This document shows, piece after piece, positions 21,991-33,559 of a stretch of DNA of 64,000 nt. The stretch comes from Cricetomys ansorgei (taxonomy: Eukaryota; Chordata; Mammalia; Rodentia; Nesomyidae), in contig JAMJFZ010000852.1 of the NCBI GenBank assembly GCA_026225945.1, positions 248,001 to 312,000 on the forward strand, read 5' to 3'. The position numbers and the translations under genes are program-made. Below the pieces are notes generated by a model. That model had not been told where the DNA came from. It did not search any database and saw only the letters and a list, made by a program, of their open reading frames with translations. Numbering within the stretch: position 1 is the first letter of the stretch; every line of letters begins with the position of its first letter.

Positions 21991-24900
21991 ATATTATCAT
22001 ATCATGTTAAAATAAAAATACTGGGCTATCAATCTAATGGCTATGCCTTCCTCTGCAAATATAAAGAGTAGAGACAAATAAAGCACAAACGAAAATTGTG
22101 TGTCACCTCTGTGACTGGGGAGACCAATGACAGGGGAGGAGTTCAGCATATTTTCACAAAATAAGAATGAATTGTATCTGGTTTGCATCTCCTCTGGAAT
22201 ATAAAATTGTCTCAGTAATCTTGTCCCATGTCAAATACCTCAGAGACTAAGCTGCTTGTCAAGACATTTTACTGGAAACATAACCCTAAAAGTTCATAGT
22301 TCCTAAATGGTTCTTCCACCTTCATTGAGAAAGGCAAACGCAGCTCATCCTTCCTGCAATAGAGAAGTGCCAAGGGCACTGGACAGAGGTAGGATTAGGC
22401 CATCTGTTGCTCCACCAGTAATCTTTTTCCACTGATGCAACAACTATTTTCTGCATCTATGGTAGCAGACAATCTTGTAATCTGGTGGGAAGAAGCCATG
22501 GGTTCTTTATTTAATGAATATGGCCATAATTTACTGTTAACCCTAATGTGATCTCAAGATAACTGGGAGACAGCTATACCTACTTGAAATTCCTTATAAC
22601 CAGTGTGGTGATGGAGGTGGGCACAGGTTATGTGCTAACACAAGAGAAAGTGTAAGAATGGTACCAGGCTCCCCGGTAAGGTGGAATCTAAAATGAAATC
22701 AAAGAAATGCTTAGTTCTGATCCTAATGAAGGAGAAATGGTGTTGTAGGATGTTCTACTTGGTCTAATCTAGGCCTGGACTTATCACCAAATGCAGTGGC
22801 AGAGAAGTTTCACTAAGATAATTCTCCCACATCTTCCCAAAACTGGGCTAAGGAAAATATCTGAAAAATAAAAGCACTAAACATCATGGTGATTCACCGA
22901 AAGAGTTTTTAGGAAGGTGACTTTTGAGAATGTGGCAGTGGTCCTAACAAAGGATCGTGAGGGGAAATCACATCCTACCTAGGTATCTTCACAATTAGTA
23001 TTAGACTTCAGAGTTAAATATGACAGTTTAAGAAATGTGTTTCAGGGTTGAGGCTAGTTTCTACCTGTACATGAACATATTTGAAATTTCAGTGTTTTAA
23101 GCAAAAACCTAAGTAAATGTCTGGACTGAAGTCATGGCTTCATCTTAAAGTCAAGACTTTAACAATAACTTTAACAATAACATGAAGTAGTCCATTCATA
23201 GAGCATTCATGGCACACTACAAAACAAGAGAAGAAATAGAGGAAACAGGAAGAGTCTACACAGGCACAACACACAGTCAATAATATGTGGTCAAGATCTT
23301 GGAGGTAGTTAAGAACAGGACATGCTTAATCTGTTTGGAAAACAAGGTTACCCTGATAGATGGTCAATAAACAAGAAATGAGGCTGTACAAACAGGCAGC
23401 AAACTCTCAGTGAAACCATGAGAAACATTTGAATCATCAACACAGCAATGAAAACTTATTGAAGGTTCTCATTTAATCAATGCAGTAAATGGCTAGATTT
23501 ACATTATAGAAACAACTATCCAGCTACAGAATGGAGGGTGAATTTGGGGATCAGAGACGGTGCACATATGACAATGGTAGAAATACTTCAGGCAAGATGT
23601 GATGGTGTACTGAACTCAGAAATCGAGGAAAGTAGATAGATGCCAGAGATATTTTAAGAGCTATATGCCACTGCACATGCAGAAAAAAATAACCTTGTGG
23701 ATCTCCATTCACCTAGGCTTAATGAGAGACTGGAAGTTGTTTCTAGAAGGGATAGTAAGCTCCTATATGAGTCAGGAAAATGCCGCTCACAAGAGTCCCG
23801 ATGAGAGTAAAGTTAGAAGCAGGACATTCAAGAACAAGCCCAAGTCGTCCTCGATAACAGGGAAGCTGTGAGTGAATACCCACTGAGGCTCAGTATCTCA
23901 CTGGAAGGAACTTGAAATGATCAAGAACTACTTAAAGAATAATTACTTCCTGCAGCCTAAGGGACAGGACCCAAACTAAAATACCATAAGGTGCTTCTAG
24001 TTGTCTAGTCCAGTCAATATCATCTTGGCCCCAAATTCATGTGTAGCAGTAGATTCCATTGCATGGGGACAGAAGGAGGACAGTTCTGTCATATGTACAT
24101 CCAAAATCCTGGTAGGGCTTAGTTGAGAGACTGTTCTACAGTGGATGAAAAGAGAGGCAAAATCCAGCCATGGCATCCTGTTTTTTATTGGGTTTCCTAG
24201 AGCCCATGATCTACAGATTATTATGCCAAACCCATAGAGACAAACTGCAGTTGTCAAACCTCCTAGTGCCAAGGGTCAAATGCTACAAATGGTGAATGCA
24301 CTGTTTTTTTAAGAAAAGTTGTTTTTTTTTCCTCCAAATGTCTCTGTGAAAATCCTAACTCAATTGAAAAAGAAAAAGCTGTCAACGCTGATATATTGGG
24401 AAGACAATTCAAGCAGCTGCTATTTGTATTTTATTTTTAGACATATTTTTTCTTTCAGACTGATAACAATTCTATAATATTATTCCTTTTTCTAGGTCAA
24501 ACAACATCTGTTGTATAAAAAAGAAATTGAACTAATTCACATTGTCAAGTTTACAACTTCCATTTTTATTGTGCTGCAGCAATATTTTAGTTATTTTACT
24601 TCTTTCAGAAGAAGTCGTTATTGTCGATGGTGTCAATATCCCATGGATTTAGGGTTCTCAAAGCAGATTGTAGCGCACTGCTGAGGCTTTTAGTGTCAAT
24701 AATCATTGGGCAGACTCTGGTATGACAAACTACAATAGCTCCAGATGAAGAGTTTCTGTTTATTATTAATGTGGTACCCTGATTATGTCAAGGGATAGCT
24801 TCAGAAAGTTCCATCTCAGCACATTTGTGTTCCTTCCTGACTTAGAATGCCTATAATATGAAATGTGGGAAAAGTGGCCTCTGCAGCTTGCCCATAATGA

Positions 24901-25104
24901 TGAACAAGAGATGTTATTTTAAAAGAGAGTGAAAATTTTTCAACTAATGAGGTGGATACTATTGCTTAAAATTTTCCCACATCCACCCTAGGCTCCTTGA
25001 TTGTGATATGTGTTCTTCTTGGAAGGCTTTTTCCCCCTACATTTCCATGATTGCTTACCAATGACTATATGTTCTTGATGTTATCAACACAATTGTCCTC
25101 ATCA
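21991..25104. other. unassigned non-coding DNA, 3.1 kb
   Basis: This is the longest stretch in which I recognise no repeat. Open frames are 63-91 codons (the longest 23997-24272, minus) with no motif, no clear splice or polyadenylation context and no neighbour that would extend them. It is moderately AT-rich (more so at 24300-24600). It may contain unique sequence or very old repeats that I cannot see by eye. Confidence 0.45.
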
Positions 25105-25725
25105 TCCTTTTCAGCTTTACATCACTATAATAAAGCATCTGGAGCAAGTTCTTTAGAAAGAAAAAGTAGTTTGTTTAGCCCATACTTTTGGAAGCTCCAG
25201 TTTAAACAGCATTGTACAGGCTTTGTAGTGAGGTCTCCCCTTGGTTCACTTTGTGTACATAACTACGGTGGGAGCACATGAACATAGAGAAGCAAACAAG
25301 ATGGAGCTCAGTAAAAAGAAGAAAAGGATAAACCCAAGCTTGCTCTTTACATAATAATCCTCTCTAAAACTAAGACTGAGGAGGTTACATTTTGGAATAT
25401 ATGTGTATACACATGTGCATGAAATTGGTGAAAAAAATACCATGAATTTTAAGGAGAGAGATTACAGTTATGGGAGTATTTGGATGGAGGCAAGGTAAGG
25501 GAGCAATGTTACCAGTTACAATCTCAGAAATAAAACTGAAAGAAACTATCAACCAGTTGCCTGAAATCTGCCAAAAGTTCTTACAAAAGTTACCATACAT
25601 ACACCAGTGACCCAAGGACCTCCCATTAAGGTATAATTCTTAAAGGTTGTAGCACTTTTCAAAAACATCCTGGGTACTAAGTGTTCCATGAACTTTTGGG
25701 GAGATACAAATCATAATACCATCCA
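25105..25725 (-). mobile_element. MaLR-type LTR, minus strand
   Basis: The 5' side reads 'agtagtttgtttagcccata' and 'cttttggaagctccag'. The 3' side reads 'gacccaaggacctcccatta', 'ttaaaggttgtagcac', 'gttccatgaacttttgggga' and 'caaatcataatacc'. These are the reverse complement of MLT1/MST-type LTRs ('ggtttgaatgtgtcccccaaagttcatgtgttg', 'aatgcaacagtgttgagaggtggggcctttaagagg'). The middle (25390-25590) fits less well and may include an insertion. It is a non-autonomous LTR with no coding content. Confidence 0.65.
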
Positions 25726-25739
25726 TATAACCCCTGCAT

Positions 25740-25950
25740 CTAAATAAGATCATTATAACATATGCTTTTCTATCTTAGTGATTGTCAAAGCTGGAATTTT
25801 TGTTAGACTTGTGCAATCATTTACTTACTGTTTATCTCCCTCACTACACTGGCATTATGAGTGTAAGAACATGCTTGAATTACACATTGCCACATCTCTG
25901 TTACTACACAACAATATTTGGAGTACAATAAACATTCAGCAATTATTATT
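25740..25950 (+). mobile_element. L2-type LINE 3' end
   Basis: 'tatctccctcactacactgg' and 'acaataaacattcagcaatt' match the L2 3' end ('tctctgtgtccccagcacctagc', 'gtaggtgctcaataaatatttgttgaatg'). Strongly diverged. Confidence 0.5.
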
Positions 25951-26309
25951 CCATATAGAGATGTGACAGTCTTCTGTATGTAGCCTCCATGGTCTCTAAA
26001 GAAGAATAAGCAGCTTAGAAAGTAATGAAGAAGGCTTCCTATCCAGACTTAGAAGTGGAATACTGTCAGTTCTGCTCACATTTAGCTAGCAGGAAACTAG
26101 CCATATGACCACAGTGGGGACAGAGACACAGTCTTTCTGTGAGCACAGGTAAAGGAAACAGGATAAACAAATAGCCAGTCTACCTTTTCTACATTCTACC
26201 CTACAAGTTACTATCTTCTGAATGTCCAAAGGGTGGGCAAAACTTATTAGCTCTTCTACTGTGGTTTAAAAAGAGAATGTTCTATCTCTTTACCTGAGAA
26301 ATTGATAAT
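25951..26309. other. unassigned non-coding DNA
   Basis: No repeat or gene recognised. Confidence 0.4.
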
Positions 26310-26780
26310 TTCGTTTTTCTTTACATATGAATAATATCTGAGTGTCTTTATATGCCACATTTTCCATTTCCTAGCTATTGTGAAGAAAGCTTGGCTAAGC
26401 AAGCACCCATGGAGCAGAGGACCTAGTCCTGTAGGCATATGTCAAGGAATGCTTAGCAGGGTCATATGGTAGATTTATTTTAAGCTTTTGAGAATTCTCC
26501 ACATTGATTTTGAGAGTGAATGAATCAGTTTGCAATCCCACAGTGAATGGGATTCACTTTTCCCTTCATGTGCACCAGCATTTATTGTTGGTTGTTTGTG
26601 TAGTTCTGGATTCTTATTATTATTCTTTTAATCTTAGCCATTCTGAATGGTATAAGATAAAAACCTCAAAGTAGTTTTTATTTGCATTCTCCTAATTGCT
26701 AAAGGTTTTGAACACTGTTTTGAGATATCTCTTAGCATTCATAGTCTATTTTAATTGAGTCATGTGCTTTCTTGATTCTT
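26310..26780 (-). mobile_element. L1 ORF2 3' part, inverted segment
   Basis: 'gtgtctttatatgccacatt', 'agcagggtcatatggtagat', 'cagtttgcaatcccacagtg', 'atcttagccattctgaatgg' and 'gtatttttatttgcattctc'-like sequence are the reverse complement of the L1 ORF2 C-terminal region. It meets plus-strand L1 3'UTR at about 26780, which suggests one insertion whose 5' part was inverted. Confidence 0.8.
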
Positions 26781-27045
26781 AGACCAAGTAAGGTAATCCA
26801 AACTCAGAAAGACAAATATTCCATGTTCTCTTTTATGTGTGGATCTTAGGACTAAATATTTAGACATGATTATGTAACCTGAGGAAACTGCAGACACCAA
26901 GAAAATAAAAAAGGACCATGGTGAGGGAAAGGAAATAGCTCCAGCGCAGGGGATACCAGGACAAGGTGCCATGTATAGAGAAATGAAAAAATAGGGGACG
27001 GGTAACTTGGAGGAGGGAGCGAGGAGAGATAAGTAAAACTGAAGG
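26781..27045 (+). mobile_element. rodent L1 3'UTR, plus segment
   Basis: 'ctcagaaagacaaatattcc', 'atgttctcttttatgtgtgg' and 'gaggaaactgcagacacc' are the proximal rodent L1 3'UTR in plus orientation. The same blocks occur at 53766-54135. It runs into the tandem units that start at about 27040. Confidence 0.8.
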
Positions 27046-27099
27046 TGTTTGAAAAAAATCCATAAAACATATTATATGCTTGCTTTAAATACTATACAT

Positions 27100-27154
27100 A
27101 CACTATATACATATATATGTATATATATGCGTATACATGTGTATGTGTGTGTAT

Positions 27155-27220
<66 letters not shown>

Positions 27221-27226
27221 GGGGAG
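27100..27226. repeat. compound (TA)n(TG)n(CA)n(TA)n(GA)n microsatellite
   Basis: Successive TATA, GTGT, ACAC, ATAT and GAGA blocks end in a run of seven G at 27218-27224. The open frames over it on both strands translate the array. Confidence 0.95.
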
Positions 27227-28367
27227 TTTCTTGAACTCCCGTGATCAACAACTTGAAGTTACACCACTTAGGATGAGGTAATAATCCTCCCTTCAAGACC
27301 ATGTAACAAAACCTCAGTGCCAGGCATGGGAAAACTCACTTTAAGTTATTGGTCAGAGGAGTTCAAGAAACTCCCAAAACAATATATGCTATTTCCATTG
27401 CTGTGGGTTACCTCCCGGAACTTGAAGATAAGATTCTGTTACTGAAGAGACCATATGCTTTGGGCACAGGACTTGAAATCAAACTGGAACAAACCTAGAA
27501 GCATTTTCCCTGAGCTTTCCTAGTGTCAGAAAGTGATATCCAAGCTGTCAAGAAAGAAAAGCAATCAGTAGTCCTAACCAGCTATTAAACCTATGAGCCA
27601 CAGCAATGACCAGCATGGCAAGATGTCCTCAGGGATGAAATAGTGATACTTATATCTTGGAGGTAACTAATAGCTATCTAATTGGACTTAGGATCCATTC
27701 AACAGGAGAGAATTTATGACTGGTATAAGAAATCTAGCCAATTAACCATGGCTGGTTAAGTCACTGACCCTGCAGCAGAATCTGCAATTGCCACTTTCCT
27801 TAACAACTCTGATTTCTAACTGGATTCTAAATGCTTATCCTTATAGCCACAGATAAGTGTGATTTTCATACTTCATCAAAGAAGCTTCCTTTTGCAGGAG
27901 ACAAAGACCATCACAGAAATCTATAAGTAGTCAAAATACAGAGAACAATTGACCACAGTATGCCCAGCCCCAATTGACACATCTACAACACAATCCCTAC
28001 ACCTAAAGCTCAGGGAACATTGGGGAAGAAGAGGCAGAAAAATTGTAAGAGTCAGAAGACTAGGATGTCTGCTGTGAGCTAGATGATGGGGTGGGGGGTG
28101 GTATACTCATAAAACCTCAAACATGTGGTTGCCTAAATAAAATCTGCACAATGACAATAGTAGCAGATATGCCAACATGCATGGCAAAAATCTCATAACG
28201 CTTCACTTCTAGATGAAGAGCTATAGACAATTAATGGCAAGAAAGGAGGGGGTGAGAATTGGTCTTTTCTAGGGATGAACCTCCTGAAAAGTTATCCAGT
28301 CCTAAGTAGTCAGCCCTAAACACTTAGAACAACACTAAATGGGATCAGCATGCTGCATTTATATGTA

Positions 28368-28370
<3 letters not shown>

Positions 28371-28424
<54 letters not shown>
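28371..28424. repeat. (AT)27 microsatellite
   Basis: 54 bp of uninterrupted AT. It lies in tandem unit 1. The equivalent site in unit 2 (29958-29995) has only a few TATA/TGTA units, so the expansion followed the duplication or separate insertion. Confidence 0.97.
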
Positions 28425-28427
<3 letters not shown>

Positions 28428-28552
28428 ACTGTAATAAAGAAGAAGAGGTCATGTATTTGAAAGGAAGTAGGATGAATCATGGAAGAACCTGGAGGGGAGA
28501 GAGAAGGAGATGGAAACAAAATATAGTACTCACATATAAATTCCATACTAAC

Positions 28553-30070
28553 AATGTTTGAAAAAGTCACAAGGAATTATATTACTTTTTATTTCCTTAA
28601 AATTATACATAATGCATATAAATGTTTGTGCAAACATGTACATATTTAGTTTAAATGAAATTCTTCTACTTAGGCTAACAATGTTCTCCCTACAAGTCAT
28701 AGGCTGTTTAACAAAATCCTAGTACCAGACATGTTGATCAGGGAAGTCCAAGAGACCTGCCAAACAAAATAGGTTATTACTGTTACCTCTGGTTGCCCCC
28801 CAGAGGGGGAAAGTGGTGTCTATTGCTAAAGATACCATGTATTTTGACACAAGACTCTGATCTGAGCTGGATTCCATCTGAAAGCCTCCTCTGTGAGGAC
28901 TAGCTGTCATGGTACTGGAAGGTTCTATGGAAGCTGCCAAAGGAGGGAAACAACCAATAGTACTATACATTTGTAATTTCTATGAAACACAGCAATGACC
29001 AATACAGCAAGATATGCTTTATGACAGTGGTTCTCAGTCTTCTAGATGCTGTGACCCTTTATACAGTTCCTCATGTTGCGGTGACCCCAACCATAAGATT
29101 ATTTCCATTGCCACTCCATAATTGTCATTTTGCTACTGCTTTGTATCATAATGTAAATATTTGATGCATTGATAGTCTTAGGTGACTCCTGTGAAAAGGT
29201 CATTTGACCCCCAAAGAAGTCATAATCACAAGTTGAAAATCATTGCTTTAAGTGTACAATAGTAGTACACACATATTGAGGGTAATCATAGCTGTCTAAT
29301 TGGACTTCAGCCCAACAGAAGGGAAATTGTGCCTGGCACTAGAAACCTACTCAATTACCTAGGACTGGTAAGGTTATGGATCTTAGAAGAGAGCCCACTA
29401 CCACCACTTTACCAGAATAATTCATAACTGCTTTCAAAATACTTATCCTTATGCCCACAGATAAGTGTAGTTCTCACCCCACATCAGAAAAGCTTCTCTT
29501 CGCAACAAACAGAAACCATTAGAGAAAACTAGACTTGGTCAAAATGCAATGGACTATGGATCATGGGATGCCCGGCTCCCATGGACACATCTAACTCCTA
29601 CAACTAAGATGCAGGGAACTTTGTGCAAAAAGGGAAAGGATGATGATAAGAGTCAGAGGACCAGGGAAGCTGCTGTGAGAGTGTTTCCTAAACATAACAG
29701 GGAAGCCTCATCTATATCTCAATTATATGACTGCCTTAACCAAAACAAACTGAACAATGACAATACCAATAGACATGCTAATGTGGAAGGGAGAAATTAC
29801 AAGGTGCTCCATCCCTAGACAAAGAAAACTAAGGAATGCCAAGAGCTGGGAAAATTAGTCCTCCCCAGGGTTGAGCCTCCTAATTGGTTATCTAATACCA
29901 AATGGTGAGCTCTGTAATCCAATATTTAGAAGCAACACAATAAGGACTCAGCAAGTTGTATTTATAAATGTATATACATATGTGTATATACGTGTAACAA
30001 TAACAATTAAAGAAAAAGAAGACATGAATTTGAGGGGTTAGAGAGAGAAAGGAAGTGAAATAGTATATTA
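28553..30070 (+). repeat. tandem unit 2 of the same 1.4-kb sequence
   Basis: The same anchors as in unit 1 occur at 28990, 29291, 29458, 29648 and 30023. Once the 229 bp of the URR1 insertion and its duplicated target are subtracted, the offset between units is 1389 at two anchors on either side of the insertion, then falls gradually to about 1344 because unit 1 has extra AT repeats. The units are clearly diverged from each other, so the event is old. The 89-codon frame at 29549-29818 is not a gene. Confidence 0.85.
29025..29245 (+). mobile_element. URR1-type non-autonomous hAT transposon
   Basis: It starts 'cagtggttctcagtcttcta', contains 'gttcctcatgttgcggtgac' and 'aaaaggtcatttgaccccca', and ends 'agttgaaaatcattg'. 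This matches the rodent URR1 element, whose ends are CAGTGGTTCTCAACCT and its inverse. The flanks 'ctttatga' (29017-29024) and 'ctttaagt' (29246-29253) are a decayed 8-bp target duplication (6 of 8 matching), the length typical of hAT elements. It interrupts tandem unit 2 but not unit 1. Confidence 0.9.
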
Positions 30071-30077
30071 TGTATTT

Positions 30078-30140
30078 AATTGTTTCTTATTGAGAATTTT
30101 TCATACAATATATTTTGATCATTTCCCTTCCTGAACTGCT
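30078..30140 (-). mobile_element. short L1 3'-end fragment, minus strand
   Basis: 'tttttcatacaatatatttt' and 'gatcatttcccttcct' match the extreme 3' end of rodent L1 in reverse complement, as also seen at 18780-18840 and 43815-43870. Confidence 0.6.
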
Positions 30141-30617
30141 CCGGGTGAATGATATTTTTGAGAACTTTTTGTTTCATTTTGCTTTGTTTCAGCATTTCTT
30201 TTCCTTATTGGTTTTCTGCTTGTTTCTTTTTATTTTTTACTTTTGTTGGTTTATCTGTGTATGTTTCTTGTAATTATATTTTAATCAAAATAAAAATAGC
30301 TTTTAATTAAAAGGAGGTAGCCAAAGGTTAGGAACCAAAATAAATAATAAATAAATGAACCCTAAAACATTTTATTCCCTGCATCTACTCCATTACCTTA
30401 CATGAACCATCCTTTACTGCAATTGAAATTCAAGATTTTTGATCATTTTGTCTTGATTAAATCTTGCCTTTTGTGTATATCTAGAGAACAGCAGAAAATA
30501 CTCAGGCCAGTTTCCCTGATATAAACCCTTTGATAGCACGCCATTACTCACCATAGATTACAAGATTTATCATGACTTACTCCTTAATACCTTGCCAAAA
30601 GCAACAGATCTGTCGTG
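30141..30617. other. unassigned T-rich then AT-rich DNA
   Basis: 30150-30260 is T-rich ('tttttattttttacttttg'). The rest carries no repeat or gene that I recognise. Confidence 0.4.
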
Positions 30618-30630
30618 AAAGCTGATTTAA

Positions 30631-31416
30631 TGTCATTTTATTTTTATTTATTCTTCTCTTATATAATATATCGCGACCACAGAGTCCCCTCCCTCCTCCA
30701 CTCATCCCAGTCTCCTCCCATCTCTCTGAGATCCACTCTTCCTCTGTTTTCTTTCAGAAAAGAACAACGTCTCAGGGATGGTATAAACCAAATGCAGCAT
30801 AAAAAAGATACACTAAGATTAGGCACAAACCCTTACATCAAGGCTGGACAAAGCAACCCAGTAGGAGGCAAAGGGTCCCAAGAGCAGACAAAAGAGTCAG
30901 AGACACCCTCAGTCCCACTCTTAGGAATCCCATGAAAACACCAAGCTAACAACTGTAACATATATACAGAGGACCTAGGACAGACCCAGGCAGGCTCTAT
31001 GCTTGCTGCTTCAATCTTTGTGAGGCCCATATGAATCCTGCTTAGTTGATTCTGTGGGTTGTGGTATTTGTCCTACCTGCAAGATGTCCTGGAACAATGG
31101 TGGTGCAGCACTTGTGGGAAAGGCCTATCAATGACTGGTCTAACTTGAGGGCCATACCATAAGAAGGAACCAGAGACATAGGGTAGAACCAAATAAGATC
31201 AGAAAAAATTCAAAGAAACCATTCCTAACAATATTCTGCTATACTCATACATCGCTGCCTAGCCCAATAGTCATCAGAGAGGCTCCTTCTGGCAGCTGAT
31301 GGGGGCAGATGCAGAGATCCACAGCTAAACATTAGGTTGACAGAGAGGCCAAATTGGAGATTTCCATCAGCTCCCTCCCCTTGGAGCTGGGGGAACCCCA
31401 CAGAAGAGAGGAAAAC
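30631..31416 (-). mobile_element. 5'-inverted (twin-primed) L1 3'UTR insertion
   Basis: The left segment, about 30640-31050, is rodent L1 3'UTR 3' end on the minus strand ('gcaacccagtaggaggcaaa', 'gacaaaagagtcagagacac'). The right segment, about 31060-31416, is the part of the 3'UTR that lies immediately upstream in an intact element, but on the plus strand ('tatactcatacatcgctgcc', 'agagaggctccttctggcag', 'ggggaaccccacagaagaga'). The order was checked against the continuous copy at 18740-19600. Candidate target duplications flank the pair: 'aaagctgatttaa' at 30618-30630 and 'aaagactgacttaa' at 31417-31430 (one indel, one mismatch). No coding sequence remains. Confidence 0.85.
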
Positions 31417-31430
31417 AAAGACTGACTTAA

Positions 31431-32169
31431 CTTCTTTTAAATATTCACTTGGAACTTTGCATTCAGTTTCAAAATACATCTATAGATGTCTTAAATTTAA
31501 ATTCTTCCCTCAGAAAATCCTAAATACAGTTATTATTCCAGGATAATATCCTGTCTTTATTCAACAGTTGTAGATGCTGCTTGACATGAGTGCAACATAA
31601 GCCCTTTAGCTCTAAGAATTAATGTTTTAAAAAGACTCTACTTACTTTAAATGGTTCAACATGTGTCAAGGTGCAGTTTTCTTCTTATAGATGTATTATG
31701 ATGAAAAACCAGAAAGCTCTACATCATTAAGAACAAAGCATTCATGGACTTTTTTTTCCCTCTGAATTCCCTATGTATAGATGGTCCAGACATGCAGATC
31801 TACAGTTTTAAACAATGTGATAGATGTTACACAAAGTATATCTTATTTTTATGATTATATAGATTTTTTTGTTATTTGTGTAGCTTGCAGTTCTAAACAA
31901 TTAATATGCACATATATTTTACTAAATGACTCTTACCTCTTCTTATTCCTTATTTCCTCTTCAGATAACTATACAATAGAAATGCCTTCAGTGTTAATAT
32001 ATATGTACATATGTGTTCACATGCACATGTGTGTATTATATTGAAAAACAGAATAGATGTTTAACCAGGTGCATGAATAGCTTCATTAGCTATATAATAA
32101 AAATTGCACTACACAAAAGGTCTCTACCAGAAATAGGCCAGCAGAGATGACCTTTATCACCTAGGGCCA
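31431..32169. other. unassigned AT-rich non-coding DNA
   Basis: No gene or repeat recognised. The 87-codon frame at 31781-32044 is AT-rich with no motif and ends in a TATG/CACATG low-complexity stretch. Confidence 0.4.
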
Positions 32170-32530
32170 AGTCTTAGTGGCTTGGGCTGCCATAACAAAG
32201 TGCTACTAACTGAGTTGCTCCAAAAACAGACATTAGTTTTTCTCCCAGTTCTCAAAATGAGAAATCTTAAAGTGAGTTTTTCTAAGCTCTCTCTTCCTGG
32301 ATTTCAGACAGCCTATTCTCCCTGCATCCATACACTTTTTTCCTCTGTGCATTTCTTGGGCAAAGCTCTTCTTAGGAGGGTACCAGTAAGATTGGATTAA
32401 AGCCTGCTCTTATGACTTCATTTTGCTCTTTCAAAGGCACCATCTCTATACAGTCACAATATGAAATACAGATGGTAAGACTCAGCATGTGAAATGAGAT
32501 GGGGCCACAATTCAACCCGTAACAGATCAC
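32170..32530 (-). mobile_element. MLT1/MST-like MaLR LTR, minus strand
   Basis: 'ggcttgggctgccataacaa' and 'agtgctactaactgagttg' at the left, then 'tctcccagttctcaaaatga', 'cttatgacttcattttgct', 'aaaggcaccatctctataca' and 'caacccgtaacag' at the right. These are the reverse complement of MaLR LTRs ('gggctgctataacaaaataccatagactgggtggc', 'ctcatgacctaatcacctcccaaaggccccacctcc'). The copy is old. Confidence 0.75.
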
Positions 32531-32622
32531 CAAGGTAATCTAGAGAGCAGAGCAGTCACAGTATTGCAAAGAAGAATAATTCCACAGTGAAAGTACCACA
32601 GGAAACAAATGGCCTTTTCCTC

Positions 32623-32624
32623 AA

Positions 32625-32674
<50 letters not shown>

Positions 32675-32695
32675 CGCACGCACGCACACACACAT
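32623..32695. repeat. (CA)n/(CG)-interrupted microsatellite
   Basis: About 70 bp of CA repeats with several CACG units near the 3' end. The histidine/threonine-rich frame at 32587-32790 is its translation. Confidence 0.97.
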
Positions 32696-32699
32696 CCAC

Positions 32700-33559
32700 T
32701 CATATTTTGGCAGGTTTGAATTCAGATCATTTAGATTTAAAGGATCTTTGCAGCTGCCGAGTTACTGTGAGTTATGTGGCATTGTTTTAGAGTTGGTTTT
32801 CCACTGGCTGCTGCATATCTCAAGCAATAAAAGGGATTTGAATTGTAATAATTTGGCTGCTCACTGTCATTCACATTGCCTTGACTTGCTTGTCAAGCTT
32901 TGGAGGGAAATCACAATTAAACACACACTTTTGTGCTGAACCTGCCACCCTTCTATTTGTTTCCTGATAAATATGGCCTTTCCCTCAAATTCTATTCAAA
33001 TGCCAGCCTGTGATCAATTCTGGTGCCTGTCTTGTTCTTGTGTTCTATGACAGCCCTGCTTGCATAGGGGGCCTTGCTCCTTCAGAGAGATATGTTCAGA
33101 ACTTAGTCTCCTCACTCCTCCCCCAGCCAGCACTCAGTAGCTGCTGAGCAGAAATGGATTTGGGGAATGCCAATGTGACAATTACACAGGTACCCAGGAG
33201 AACCTGAGGATCTGGTCTCAGCAGCATGGCAGCTACAAGGAAATTAAGTGCAAGCTGTTTGGAGAATATTTCTCCTTAGGACATGATGAAATCTCCAGGT
33301 GGGGTGCATGAACAATGCCTGCCCATCTCACTCCTGCCAGCTTCCAAAAAGAAAGAAAGAGAAAAGCTGCAGTTTACTATTTGATATTTAGAATTAATTA
33401 GAGCCCCCAAATCCCACATCAACCTGCAGGCTTCTTAATGAGGCCAACATATTCATCTTCTTCTGGGATCATTCCAGTGCCTCCTGATGCCCCATGGGCT
33501 TCAAAGCACTGCTGCATGCTGTCATTTCACCTGGGTAGGTGGTCAAGAAAAAAAGTCAG
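32700..33559. other. unassigned, moderately GC-richer non-coding DNA
   Basis: I see no gene or nameable repeat. 33040-33320 is somewhat richer in C and G than the rest of the window, but it has no CpG-island character. Confidence 0.4.

Larger units (their letters stand above)
27040..28552 (+). repeat. tandem unit 1 of a 1.4-kb L1-associated sequence
   Basis: Unit 1 begins at 'gtttgaaaaaaatccataaa' and ends just before the second 'gtttgaaaaagtcacaagg' at about 28555. Anchors shared with unit 2 in the same order are 'cagcaatgaccagcat' (27601), 'ctatctaattggactta' (27673), 'cagataagtgtgatt' (27850), 'aagagtcagaagac' (28047) and 'catgtatttga' (28450). The sequence is of the L1-linked type common in rodent genomes. 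It contains a compound TA/TG/CA/GA microsatellite (27100-27226) and an (AT)27 array (28371-28424). It is non-coding. Confidence 0.85.
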
